Below are positions 11,297-22,378 of a stretch of 38,159 bases of DNA, piece after piece (the first letter of the stretch is position 1; every line of letters begins with the position of its first letter). The translations under genes and the position numbers were made by a program. The DNA is from Dichomitus squalens LYAD-421 SS1 (Eukaryota; Basidiomycota; Agaricomycetes; Polyporales; Polyporaceae). The notes beneath the pieces are model-generated. The model had not been told where the DNA came from. It saw only the letters and a list, made by a program, of their open reading frames with translations, and made no database searches. The DNA lies in assembly GCF_000275845.1 (NCBI RefSeq), contig NW_006766983.1, forward strand, positions 23,754 to 61,912, read 5' to 3'.

Positions 11297-11638
11297 TAGG
11301 GGTGGTCAGAATGCACGATTCTGGAGCGATTCTGGGACGATTCTGGAGGCCGATTCTAGACGCGATTTTGTTCTCAGAATCGCGATTTTGGCAGAATCGC
11401 GCAGAATCGCAGAAGCTCCTCCGGAGGAGCTTCTGCCCTCCAGAATCGCGATTCTGCTGTCCGTGATTCTGCCTCCTCCAAAATCCTCCCCAGAATCGAG
11501 ACCATAATCGTTCCCAGAGTCTTCCTTCAGTATGGGGTGGCCAGAGTAGGCCGCGATTTAGACATTACTCAGATATTCAAAATCGGCGCAGAATCGCTGG
11601 GAGAATCGCTTCAAAATCGCGCACTCTGACCACCCCTA
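11297..11638. mobile_element. MITE-like element, 342 bp, rich in AGAATCGC/GCGATTCT
   Basis: Terminal inverted repeats of 24 bp at 11297-11320 and 11615-11638 match at 22 of 24 positions and start TAGGGGTGGTCAGA. The interior is built of many direct and inverted copies of AGAATCGC, with a perfect 24-bp palindrome at 11411-11434 (AGAAGCTCCTCC and its complement) and a 16-bp palindrome CAGAATCGCGATTCTG at 11441-11456. There is no coding capacity. The TAG-starting ends suggest a hAT-derived MITE, but the flanks (TTGACAA / ATGGCAA) are at best a degraded target duplication, so superfamily is uncertain. Confidence 0.75.
11411..11434. repeat. 24-bp perfect palindrome in the MITE core
   Basis: AGAAGCTCCTCC followed directly by its exact complement. 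It could extrude as a cruciform or fold as a hairpin if transcribed. Confidence 0.8.
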
Positions 11639-12092
11639 ATGGCAAGACGTCTTCACCCATTCACCCGTGCACGGGCGTGGATCTTTCAAGACTAATTGCT
11701 GCATATCACAGAGCGACGGACTGAGGAAGAGCAACAACAATACGGCGAGTGCCAACGACGACGACATAGAAACGACACATGAGAGCGGCCGCAAGACAAA
11801 CAGATCGAACATCAATGATTATCGTCAAGATGCAGTGTAGTGCGAGCGAGCAAGCTAACGATCGACAGACGATAACAACAGAACACACAACAGCTCAGTA
11901 GACAGCGCGAGTGACCGTCCCTCCCAACAAACACCACGACGGCAGTAATACATCGTTCCATTCAGCAGGAGATTGCGATACTTTTGGTTGTGTCCCGACC
12001 GACCGACCGTGCCCATCGCAACGCCGCGTCGATATCCTCCCATGTGCTGACTCGTAAACCCTCAATCCCGTCGACCCAGACCCAAAGGCGGA

Positions 12093-13966
12093 CTATGCCT
12101 TGGGCGGGGGCCCGCCACGGCCTCGACCACCAGGCCCGCCACGTCCGCGGAAGCCGCCCCGTCCGCGGTCGCCGTTAATGGGTGGATTGCGGGGTGGCGG
12201 ACGCTCGCCACGCTCCTTCCTCGTCTCGACAATGATCCGCGCCTGGCCGGCGCCGCCGTCGGTCTCGATGCGGATGCCGCCCTCGCCGCCCTGCGCGGCT
12301 GGAAGAGAGGCAGTGATGGCGCGCTTCGCGGCATCGAGGGACTGGAACTCGAGGAACGCGCACGCCTTGTTCCGGACAATCTCGAGCTCCTTGATGGGGC
12401 CGAAACGCGAGGTGAGTACTTGCCGTAGTGCCGCGTCGGAGACATTCTCAGTCACGCTCTGTGTCGCGTGGACTTCATGAGCGTCGATAACGTAGAAACG
12501 AAAGACGGGTTTACGTACCTTGACGAAACATTGGGGCGTCTGGACGTTTTGGGCGGCGATGTACGCGGGGTGGCCTTGCTCTTGTCGGATTATGGGTCGT
12601 TGAGGAGCGGGAGACTGAGGTCCGCTCGGCGCGGGCGACGAGCTTGTCGGTGCGGGCGCTTCGGAAGTCCCACGAGACTGGCTGGCAACGGCGGAACCCC
12701 AACTCTTCGCACCGGTTGCTGCGAGCGAAGCCCATGACTTGGGTGCTGACGGCGTTGGTGCTGCAGGACCAGGCGCAGGCGCTGGTGCTGCGGCAGGCTG
12801 TGGCCCTTGCTGCTGCTGCTGCTGCTGCTGCTGAGCGGACTGTGGAGGAACGGCGGCGGGCTGTGGAGGAAGCTGCTGAGGCGGAGGGGCAGCAGGAGAT
12901 ACGGGAGCAGGAGAAGCCGTGGAGGTAGGCTCGGGGGCAGGAGCGGGTGTAGGTTCGCGAGGAGCGGGAGCAGGCTCAGGCTTGGTCTCTGGCGCGTGGC
13001 CGTTGACCTGAGGCTGAGGGGAGGGAGTCGGGGCGGGTGAAGGCGCGCGCTCTTCGACTGCAGGTGCAGGAGTCGGAGTAGGGATAGGCTCCGGCTCAGC
13101 AGGGGCAGGAGGAGGTGCAGGGGAAGCGGGAGCCGGGGGCACGGAGACGTGCTCAGGAGCGTTGGCCGCAGTCACGTCGCCCTCGGGCTCTTCACCCTCC
13201 TCAACGGACTCCTCCTTCAAGAAGCGGAAGATGTCGTTTAGGACAAAGTAGCCATTGGGCTGTTCAGCGAGGAAGAAAGTCTGAACAAACTTCTTCCAAG
13301 CCTCGCCCTTGTTCGACATCTCACCGATGACCTGGATGATGATACCACCATTTGCCGAGGACTGAGCATCAACCGAATGGATAAAGACTTTGCAGTCTTG
13401 GAAGCCAATCGACGTGATCCTACTGTGTATCTCCTGTGAAAGATTATGAGTCCAGATCGCCCCAACAGTGTGATGGACATGCATGAAACGTAGAACGCGG
13501 GTGCCGCCACCAATGCGTCCATGCCTCGGGCTTCCGTATGATATAAGATTGGGGAGCCGCGTGGCAATAGCTATCCCCCGCCACCGAGGTGACGGGCGTC
13601 TAATGACATTCATGACATTTGACCAATGGCGGCATCTCTCGTCCGGAACAAGGCAAGACACTGTGTCGAGAGACTGAGCACGCTCTAGCCCATCTAGGCG
13701 CACCAGTAGAAAATAAGTACGAGAAGGAACAAGTTGCGGTATGATTCGCGTGACGGTGGCTGGAACGCGTAAAGTAAATCGGTTGAGTAGCTCACCTGCT
13801 GACCAAAGCATGGCTTGCCATCCTCGCCCTCAGTGCCGTGAATGAAAGTAGAGGCTTTATTGTAGAAGCAGTGCAAGCGATTGGGGTGCTTGTTGACAAA
13901 GGTGTAGTATTGAGGGACAAATTGCCAGCCGACTTCCGAGGGATTGACGTTCGAGTTGTTGGTCAT
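12093..13966 (-). CDS. G3BP-like RNA-binding protein (NTF2-like domain, RRM, RGG tail)
   Basis: Related to G3BP / fission yeast Nxt3, stress-granule proteins that partner ubiquitin proteases; budding yeast Bre5 has the same domain plan. Exons 13966-13796, 13433-12519 and 12458-12093 give 483 aa. Residues about 10-130 form the NTF2-like fold: FVPQYYTFVNKHPNRLHCFYNK, GQQEIHSRITSIGF, VIGEMSNKGEAWKKFVQTFFLAEQ, GYFVLNDIFRFL. A long Pro/Ala/Glu-rich low-complexity linker follows, with nine glutamines at about 258-266. The RRM covers about 356-445 (SVTENVSDAALRQVL, RNP1-like KACAFLEF). The tail is Arg/Gly-rich (RGRGGFRGRGG) and ends GRGGPPPKA. Intron 1 is 362 bp (13795-13434); it stays open in one frame, but reading through would separate GQQ from EIHS, which the family keeps together. 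Intron 2 is 60 bp. A 66-bp 5'UTR intron is likely. Divergent to Het-C. Confidence 0.9.
12807..12833 (-). repeat. CAG/CAA microsatellite coding nine glutamines
   Basis: Nine consecutive Gln codons on the minus strand within the G3BP-like linker. The CAG array is nearly pure, ending in one CAA, so it is likely to vary in length between strains. Confidence 0.85.
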
Positions 13967-14347
13967 GGTGATTACTGCAGATGAAGCTGAAAACGCACAT
14001 TTCTAGCACAATCAGAGCCGCTAACAGAGATGGAACGTACCGTGAAGGCCGAAGACGCGATGGGACGAGGACGATGGGGCCACGGAGGCGAGAGCGTTGG
14101 GGGTGCGATGAGCAATACAACAAAATCTTAGACGCGCACTGACGTCTCCCCGCGCCCGTCCACCAAGGTTTGATCTCCGCAGCACACCTCCAGGCGTCGG
14201 AGTGTAGAGATTCCTCGCGCCGATTCATCCTTTGGGCGGTCGGGGATTGGTTGTTGACGTCATGGCGCTGCGGTGAGCCACTGCACTTCAGCTTGAGTGC
14301 TCGGCGGTGCAGAGGCGTTTGCTAGTTCAGACCGACCACCCACCACC
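13967..14347. promoter_or_regulatory. Bidirectional promoter between G3BP-like gene and Het-C
   Basis: The two start codons are only 381 bp apart and the genes diverge. On the minus side a probable 5'UTR intron runs 14040-13975 (GGTACGTTCC donor, CTGCAG acceptor, 66 bp), shortening the true shared promoter further. No TATA box is obvious. Inference from layout. Confidence 0.55.
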
Positions 14348-17300
14348 ATGTCCTCCAGCGGGTATCTATTACTTCTGGTGCTCTTTATCGTTATTCTTTG
14401 TATCTCTGGAGAAGGGGTTTATGCGTTTGGGGCAGGAAACATCCCAAGGTATGTCCCCATCGCGAATCCTCCAATCAACAATTAAGGTTCAAGCGGACTT
14501 CGCGCCAAGTTTTGCATATTTGGAAGGGCGGGCTTTCCGGCATGGTGATATCGTGAGTGATCTCACATTTTGAATAGGGTATATTTGTCGGAGCCCAGGG
14601 CGAAATGTCTTGGGCCATTTTCACGTCGCTCGAGATACAATCGCCTGCATCTCGAGCAAAGGTGGGGTATGCGGAAAGCTAGCCACCTAATTGGAATGCC
14701 GATGATCTTAGGTACCAGCTAATGACAAACCAACATTCGTGCTGTGCGGCGGATGCAAGGACCTCTTGCGCACTCACTCGAGAAGAAGTGGAGTGCGATC
14801 TCGGACGATCTCAATTCCATTTCGAGCCTCTGTTTCGTGGCCCAGGCCTTGGCAAATATACCCTAGCAGGGGGCCGTTAAATTGATCGTTGTTTATACGC
14901 ACCAGGAAGATAGCCTGGGAGATGTCGCGAAGAAGGCCGGAGGCTTTGCTCTTGGAGCACTGATCGGCAAGGGAGGCTCCAAGTTTGGCGGACTCGATAT
15001 CAAACGCGTGTACTTTGGGTGCGTCACGAACATACTTCCTATAGATATACTACGATCTCTCATCGCGCGATCTTGTTTGCAGAAATTGGCTGAGAGATTA
15101 CAGTCAGGTTCGCAGCACTGTAGATCCCGTAGCTATCTTCGCCCGGACTAACTCCCATCGCGCATTCAGGCGGTAGATGTTGCTGGTCTACAGAAGTTAC
15201 AGCTTCAGGTACGTCATAATATACAAACCTGCGCCGAAAACGTGCCAGCTCCAACGGAGATCTTCAGACGATCATTAACCTCGTCATGGTTCTGGGCTTT
15301 ATGGTCAGTCACCTGCCGTGCTTCATTCTGTCGATTCGGGCCTTTGATCTCCGACACACATAGGCACATGGGTATGCTACACACGAGTTCGAAGTTACCG
15401 AGGAGCGCCTCGGCGTATATCTTCCGGTCGGTCAATCGACAAGGAAAGTTGTGGCGGACTGACTGATGCAAACGCATTGCCGAACAGACGGAACACATAG
15501 ACAACCCGAAGGGGTACCCAGATAATGCTAGGCAATACCACCCTAAACTGCGGCCACCAGTCGACGTAAGCCTATCTGCTACTACTCCTGCGCTTATGCC
15601 GTGCTCAGGCGGCGTTGATAGCCAAGGGAGCTTGAAATTGATCCTCGCACTGGGATGAAGAATTATATTGCCAACGGTGCGTATGCCCGCGAATATTCTC
15701 GCTTTACTGACTGATGGTGCGCATAGAAAATGGTTCTTGGGATACCTCCAAAGGGCTCGTTCGGCGTACGCTCGAGCGTTGCATTCAGATCGGTCGCCAA
15801 GGCCGTGCGACAAACAACAAGATCGACGTCTACGAGTCCTATCGTCTTCTCGGCCAAGCGGTTTGTGGTTCTTGCATGTGGTACCACCCATATAAATTAA
15901 ATGATAAGTCTCAACAGCTACATACCCTGGAGGACTTTCCGGCGCATTCGAATTTCTGCGAGCTCGCACTCGTGATGATGGGCCACCACGATATATTCAC
16001 CCACGTGGGTGACCAAGCCAAGATTCAGGCTCCTGGCGGCAAGTGGGTCGCTCCCCTTGTCACAGGTATGCTCGCCGCCATGCTGTATAGACGCATCTAT
16101 TCACGCATACATAGGTACCTTCGGATCGAGCGACTTCATACACAGTCTACTCGGAGGTAGGCCTGGGATATCTTATATCCTGATCGCGTATATACTCACC
16201 CTAGACAACCTCTACAGAGGCTACTGACCACATCGTATGTCAAAGCATGCCCTAGTCTCCTCGCGTGCTAGGTGTGACCGCCTCTACCCCTACAGAGCCA
16301 AGCGTCTGTCACTGACCTCAACGCCGAACTCGACAAAGCCCGCGCGAAAGCAGGCGGCGACGCCCGTGGCGGCAACGGCCCCGCAGATACACTCCGATCT
16401 GTGCTCTTCAAGCTGCCTGGGGGAGACAACAGCGAGATGGAGCGCGAGCTGCAGGGCGTCGAGCGTATCCGCGCGGAGCCGTACCAGCAGGGCGGTAAGA
16501 GGCCGGAGGACATGAGTCCGCAGGAGCTGCACTCGGTCATCTGGCAGGTGTTGACGTTCAGGGACTCTGTCATGAAGAAGATTGAGAAGACGATTGGTAC
16601 GTTCAACGTGTAGACTGAGGCGAGCATACGGGATATATGCTAAATGGGTTGTTGCAGAGAGGATTCCCGGTCTCGGGCCCCTCATCGAAAAGATCTCGGA
16701 GTCGATATCTGGTATGCACCATCCCCGAAGGGAAGCTAATGTCAGGCTCATGTTCTCTCATTAAGTTTTCGTCTTCACTACACTGGAGCCTTTTTTGAAG
16801 CCGCTCATGAAGCAGGCCACTAGTGGCCTTCAGCTGGCGTCGGGAGAGGTTATCAACAACCAGGACCAGTACGAAGTGTTCAATGATCCCAGAGCTGTAA
16901 GCGGTCGTCACTATACGCGCACCAAGACGACTCGTGGCTAATGTGCCTCCGTTCAGTCGGACCCTACCCACTCCTTCCTGAGCAAGGACCACTTCGTACG
17001 TAGCTGATATGAGGGTCTTGGATGGTGCGGCTGAGCAGGCTGGTTCGGATTCGTAGAACCTCATCTTGAACGAACCTGCTGGGAATCTAGCGAAGATCAT
17101 ATTGGTTTGTATAACTAACCTGTTGATACCTTTTGTAACTAATGTCCTATCAGACGCATGCGGTGAATCTCGTGGTGAGGGCCTGGGATGATACGTCTAT
17201 GAATGCTCATCACGTCACGGAGGACATACTTCAATGCCTGTACGTCCGCGCGCCCCTACTGCTGCTGGTACTCACTGACAGACTTACATTTGGACAGCTT

Positions 17301-18174
17301 CCATCCGGAGTTCCATGACCGCAACTCCCAAATTCAGCGCGAGATGCTGAACTATATGCACAGCTGGGTACAAGGCCTTGGCGGCCAGCAGCACGAGACG
17401 CTCCGCCGGTTGACCAAGCAGGCCGTCAGAAACCACGAGAACATGCGTATCGGCGGCCATGGTTCTTCTGCAACCCCTCAGCAGGGCAACTACGCGCAAA
17501 ATGCCGGGATCCAGGCGCAGCACCAGCTTGGTAGTTACGTGACTCAGATTCCCGGTATGGCTCAGGCTCAGAACCTGCTCGGGAAGTTCGGCAGTGGACC
17601 CAACCTCGGTATCGGGAGAGAGGCCGTAGGAGGCGGCGGTGGCCCGGGAGGTTACCCGGGGGGTCCCCCGCCTCCAATATCAGCATCTGCGCCGCCATCT
17701 ACAGGTGAGGCTTCCTCATATTACGGCGGCGGCGCTCCGTCTGCGCCCACTCCTGGCTATGGAGGTGGTCCGTCTGCGATGCCATCGTTTTCCGGAGCGC
17801 CTCCCCTGCAAGGCCACAACTATAGCGACTATAGCGCACCGTCGGGCCCCCCTCCGCCACAGCCGCATGGAGGGTACGCGCCGAGCTATGCGTCGCCGTC
17901 GCCCCCCGTATCGTTCCCGGGTGCAGATGTGCCGGGCGTGGGCTATCCTGGACAGTCGACCTACCCCGGACAGCCCTCCTACACTGGGCAGCCTGCCTAT
18001 CCTGGGCAGTACGGCCCGCCGCCCGGCGCACCAGGTGGGTTCGGCATGCCAAGCCCAGACGCGCCACCGCCGCAAGGGATCCCACAACCACATGTGCATG
18101 GGCACGGGCACCACCATCAGCACCATGGACATCACGGTCCCCCGCAGGGAGGTGGGCCCTTCGGATGGCAGTAG
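14348..18174 (+). CDS. Het-C family protein (heterokaryon incompatibility protein C)
   Basis: Het-C was defined in Neurospora, where allelic differences with pin-c trigger incompatibility; in most fungi its cellular role is unknown. The ATG at 14348 begins a signal peptide (SGYLLLLVLFIVILCISGEGVYA) followed by the family hallmark FGAGNIPSFAYLEGRAFRHGDIE. Further hallmarks, joined across about 20 introns: VYFGNWLRDYSQAVDVAGL, YATHEFEVTEERLGVYLP, EHIDNPKGY, HPKLRPPVDPRELEIDPRTGMKNYIAN, LHTLEDFPAHSNFCELALV, KWVAPLVTGTFGSSDFIHSLLGEATDH. The helical middle ends at FHPEFHDRNSQIQREMLNYM. The C-terminal third is Gly/Pro/Tyr-rich with four spaced YPGQ/YTGQ units and a His-rich tail (HGHGHHHQHHGHHG), ending GGGPFGWQ. 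About 810 aa; intact. Intron 2 (14553-14905) is 353 bp, the rest mostly 45-75. Family assignment is strong; a role in self-recognition in this species is not shown. Confidence 0.95.
14553..14905 (+). other. Long second intron of Het-C (353 bp)
   Basis: GTGAGT donor after the HGDI codons and CACCAG acceptor before EDSLGDVAKK, phase 0. Nothing of the protein is missing between. No transposon ends were found inside. Confidence 0.75.
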
Positions 18175-18554
18175 GAGACTAGGGCGAACGTAAGGCAGAA
18201 TTAAGGGAATGTGGTGTGTAATATGTGACCATTGTGTTTCATCTTTTGTAAAGCTACTCGCTCGCTTGCTTGTAGCGTCGTATCAGGCAGCATCTCAACT
18301 CGAATCGAACTCAGTCTTTACTTTTGCTCGACGGCCGGCAACATCCTTGTGTTCATGTGTAGGTAATACTCTTGCTCAACCGAACGTAGGACGATGATTG
18401 TGCCTTTCGACTCCGAAAAAGGTCGGAGCATTCTCCGGTCTTCCATACATCTATCCGCAACCGAATACGCTTTGCAGGAAGCCCATACCCTGAGGTCCGA
18501 TGCTTATGGACTTCGTAACTAGTGTTCTCAAATTCAGCTCCTTGCCAAATCACA
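18175..18554. other. Convergent intergenic region, Het-C and MFS transporter 3' ends
   Basis: 380 bp between two stop codons of converging genes. It should hold both 3'UTRs. No other feature seen. Confidence 0.6.
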
Positions 18555-20746
18555 TCATGGGGTATACCGAAAGTCGGTGGCCTGTGTGGGTGGAGATATA
18601 CTATCATGAGCTGAAGTTTGATGCATCTGGAAGTTCCGCACCTTATCTGCAACTTCGCTCGTGTCGACGAGGGCGTTGGGGTCTGGTTTCCCGTACTGTA
18701 TATCGCGACGCCTGTTTTCTCTCTGGTAGCACATCTGCATACACACCGTCGGTGAAGAGGATGGGCGTACAGATGACTGCCGGGAATCATCCAACATACC
18801 GTTAGGATCGCAGCGATCAGGGCTGCCAGAAGATCAAGACTACAGTTTACAGCGAAGCCTTTGCTGTGAATGAGTATCCAAGAATGATGAGGATCGTGTT
18901 TGATGGGCGACTTGAAAGGGACTCCTTACATGTACCGTGGGCCTTCTGTCAAAGGATACATGTGAGACCCGAGCAGAGCGCCACACTGCCCTATTGCTTG
19001 GAGGAGCGGGAGTCCAGTAGCTTTCTTCGTTTCTGAACCGAGGTTGTCGACAACTGAGATGTCTATGAGCTCGCGCCATTGTCGATGTATATGGCACAGG
19101 CACGAAGCATACACCAGGCTATGATAGCGCCGTTCATCCCATATGTCCCGCTGGTCACGCAGAAGGTCGCGAAGTAACGAGCGTGAATGTTGGAAGGCAC
19201 AGCGAGCAATAACCTGTAAGACATTCGTTTCAGAGACCTATTGTGTTTCAGTTTCTATGGTTGGCGACGTACGCGTAGCCTACCGCCCCTAGCATGCTTG
19301 ACGCGATTGCAAATGCCCCGCGATTGCGGAGCTTGTCCGAGTAATATTGCAACAAGCAGAGGACGATCGCGGCGACTGCGTATGGAGGGACTGTCAACAG
19401 CTGCGCTATTGCGTTGGCTGAAAAGTCGCCATTAAATTCAGGAATCGTGAAATATGGCAGAACGGCTCACTGAAGCCGAAGGTCGTAATTATAGTAGGCA
19501 AAAACGCCGATATGGCGCCAAACGCGGTGTTGGATGCGAAGTACATGACCCCAGCCGCGTAAACCTGGACATTGAGGTGGTAGTAATGAGCATGATTTTT
19601 GCATGTAATAAAAGACAACACGCCTTCCAGTCAATGAGGGCTGCAATAATGTGCTCTAGAGTATCTTCTCAGTAAGGCAAGATGTGGACGATGAGAGGAA
19701 ATACACGTACTCCTCTGGAGCACCCTCCCCACATCTGTCCTTGTACGTCGACTCCCTCTTTCCAAAGCTATCTCCCGCTCCTTCGCGTTGAACATCGAAG
19801 TTTCTTCTGGTCTATTGGGAAGCAGTGCTAGCGCCACAAAGCCTAGCAAAACAGAGGGGACACCTTCGACAATAAACAGCAACTTCCAATTGGCAATCGG
19901 GAGCCTAGCAGTCTGGATCCCAAAAGCGATGAGGCCGCCGAAAGCACCCGCAACAGCAGCGACACCATTATATATGGCGATCCGCAGTCCAATTTCGTCG
20001 CGCGTGTAAAAGAGAGCTATGAAGGGGTCAAGCAGTCTAGCAGTCAGGTAACGCTACCTGGGTCTTTTGCGAGGCAACTGACAGAGATAGAGGGGCGTGC
20101 AGGGAGATAGCGCGGCCTCAAACACGCCAAGGCAGACACGAGTGACTAGCAATCCTGGAAAGTTGAATGTGGTCGCCTGGATAAGGGAAGGTAAGGCTTT
20201 AAATCGTGAGAAGAGCATCCGCCAACGGTACCCACCATGAGCATTGAGCACAATCCCCAGCATAGCGCTGCGCAGCCGAACCATCTGCGAGGCGGGCAAA
20301 GTTTGGATAGAAGGGCCGCGGGCACTGGGCACAAAACCTGTACATTCATAAACTCAGTCAAATCACCCTGAGACCTCAACGGCAGATAGAAACTCACATA
20401 AGAGAAGTAAAATGCGGAATTCACCCAATCGAATAGAACACCGGTGGGGTCTCCGTGGAGGACATTCTGGGGAAGGCCTTGAAGTCGAGCGTTCCCCAGG
20501 TTGATTCTGTCCAAATCTGCAGGGCATCTCATCCGAACATACTTCTCAAGCAGGCAGGAATAAGACTGCAGACTCACAAGCGAAGAGATAGAGAGTGCAT
20601 AGCACAGGCATCAATCGCATGTCCAAACGTCTGACCAGACGTTTCTCCTCTTCATTGGTATGAAGAGGATTGATGGAGATGGACCCTTCGTCCTTCACTA
20701 CCATTTGAATCTCGTCGACACCTGAGGTTTTCTCGTCGGTCAACAT
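18555..20746 (-). CDS. MFS transporter, ACS (Dal5/Tna1-type) family, copy A
   Basis: Proton-coupled organic-anion importer of the plasma membrane; known relatives carry allantoate, nicotinate, biotin, pantothenate or dipeptides. The ATG at 20746 starts MLTDEKTSG; KRLVRRLDMRLMPVLCTLYLFA leads into the first membrane helix, then LDRINLGNARLQGLPQNVLHG (ACS signature loop), WVNSAFYFSY, FNFPGLLVTRVCLGVFEAALSP, LIAFGIQ, WKLLFIVEGVPSVLLGFVAL, LLPNRPEETSMF, YAAGVMYFASNTAFGAISAFLPTII, TNAIAQLLTVPPYAVAAIV, AWFVDNLGSETKKATG and the C-terminus ending ATDFRYTP. About 11 introns occupy the same sites as in copy B. One intron (19623-19565) starts with GC instead of GT; only that boundary keeps the frame between IDWK and VYAAG. 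Otherwise intact. Substrate cannot be read from sequence. Confidence 0.9.
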
Positions 20747-21389
20747 TGTGTGCTGTGTACAAGGTCAGACAAGATCGAAGGATGATCAGTGCAGGTGCAA
20801 TGTATATCAGTCAGAGCCTTGGAGTGCAGCGGATGTCCGCTGCACTCATGCCGTGTCACTTGACGAGTTTGAGCTGCCATAGTGCGAAAGTTCTCCCCCA
20901 TGTGTGACCTCGCTGCGTCTCGGAGGATATGAGCGGGCCTGAAGTGGACTGATAGGAGCCGCGTGGGAGTACATGCGGAGAAAGAAGGAACGTTAATTCC
21001 GCGCAAATGCTTACCTCAGATAACCGAGCTTCGTGGTGGTCATTGACATCAGTACTAGGTCGTCAAACGCTTCCATAAGGTAATCATGACAGTCTAATGC
21101 TGTTCTGCGACGCCAGTGTATCAGTAAGTTGCGCGGTAACTCCTTCTGATATTGTGCCAGACGGCGACAAGAGCTAGAGTATGGGAGTGGGCTGTTCCGG
21201 GAGAAGAAGAAGGCGCAAGCAATCATAGATTATAGAAGACGGACGTCTTCACGGGACTCTTCCCCCATACACTGGCGACTTCAGATCTCAAGCGCATCGT
21301 GCTCTTGCCTCACTCCGCAAGCCTCTTCCGGGCCCGTGAACTCGTGGTAACCCTTGACTTGGGGCTCGAGCAAAATCTAGTGGGGTTAG

Positions 21390-22190
21390 ATGGCTTCTTA
21401 CAGCGTGGATGGCTTGAACTCTTTATTTGCTCAGTTGACAGCAATCCGACACCTGACGCTCACGCACATACGCAGCGAATTCCGCCGTGCCCCGTATCGC
21501 GTGCAGGGTTCATGGCTGCGCCAGACCCCATTGCGAGAGTTGGAGGTGAGGTTTATTGCGACTGCACTCACCTTTGTCATCCCCGCTCTCGAGAACGAGG
21601 GGTTCGTACAGCAGCATGCGATCTCCGAACGGCCCTGTGAGTGGCTTGAGGAAGGCACTTGCAGGCGTTTGGAAGAAGCCTAGCGGTCAGCAGGAGCTTG
21701 GAAGGTGGTCTGCTCGAACGACGGTACTGGCATGACCGGCATAATTCCAGAGGACATCGATGAAAAGGCGGAGCGGGATTTTCCAAGAGGGCTTGCAACT
21801 GCCAGTGGTGCCCTCGTGTGGTAGGTAATGACCGAATGGGTCGCTGTACACTATGCACTTCAGTACTCAAGTTACCTGGATACAACAGGAGTCGGGACCG
21901 CAGACACATTGATTTGAACCAGGCGGGCTGTGATCCGGAGAAATTCCCGGTGGACGCCGCGTACTCAACGTTCGCTGACGTAAGCCTCTTCCCGTGATCA
22001 TGCACTGCACTTAGCCTCCGATCGCCATAGAATCTGTTACTACCTCTATGGCACCATCTTGTATACTAAGTATGTGGGCTTAATGGTACTGCTGGTAAAT
22101 AACGAGGTGTTGTCTAATTACCTGCTGGATTTGCACGTTAACTCGAAATACTCAGCCGCATTCCAGATAGACGCCTTGCAGCGCAAGTGA
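21390..22190 (+). pseudogene. Unassigned coding-like stretch, possible LRR-type remnant
   Basis: From an ATG at 21390 a 97-codon frame reads leucine-repeat-like (LFAQLTAIRHLTLTHIRSEF, WLRQTPLRELEVRF). Farther on, 21693-21829 is open (AWKVVCSNDGTGMTGIIPED), then 21883-22000 (DLNQAGCDPEKFPVDAAYSTFAD) and, after a possible 50-bp intron, 22052-22190 (YYLYGTILYTKYVGLMVLL, ending in TGA). I could not join these in one frame with sound splice sites, so this is either a decayed gene or a poorly read fast-evolving one. No family recognised with confidence. Confidence 0.25.
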
Positions 22191-22283
22191 CAGGATCGGT
22201 AGTCAAATGACCCCACTATCCCCACCAGCTGTCTCTTCCACACACGAATGGCGTTCTGCCAAGCTCGGAAGCGTACATCGCTG

Positions 22284-22291
22284 TATATATA
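22284..22291 (+). promoter_or_regulatory. TATA box of MFS transporter copy B
   Basis: TATATATA lies 88 bp upstream of the ATG at 22379, a normal distance for a fungal TATA promoter with a short leader. Confidence 0.55.
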
Positions 22292-22378
22292 GCTTAGTCA
22301 GAGTGCCTGGAAAATGGCAGCCCCTCCAACCGTCTCATTCCTCTTGACTCAGACCGGTCGTCGTTCGTCCTATTCAAC

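Larger units (their letters stand above)
10871..12092. other. Intergenic: ERG6 promoter and 3' flank of G3BP-like gene
   Basis: The first 400 bp form the upstream region of ERG6 and include a CCAAT string at about 11053. The middle holds the 342-bp TIR element at 11297-11638. The remainder to 12092 shows no gene. Confidence 0.6.
20747..22378. other. 1.6-kb divergent intergenic region between two MFS paralogues
   Basis: It contains the promoters of both transporters and, in 21299-22190, an open plus-strand stretch that is not assigned. The region near copy B has a TATA box (22284-22291). No inverted-repeat element was found. Confidence 0.5.

Noticed and set aside
12100..12928. Plus-strand frames opposite the G3BP-like gene (Arg/Gly/Leu-rich)
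   Set aside because: Mirror of the RGG, Pro/Ala and poly-Gln coding sequence on the minus strand.
12093..13811. Single 572-codon minus-strand frame as the full G3BP-like product without intron 1
   Set aside because: The frame through 13434-13795 is open by chance; the NTF2-like domain needs GQQ joined to EIHS and good splice sites do that. The true N-terminus lies in another frame, 13966-13796.
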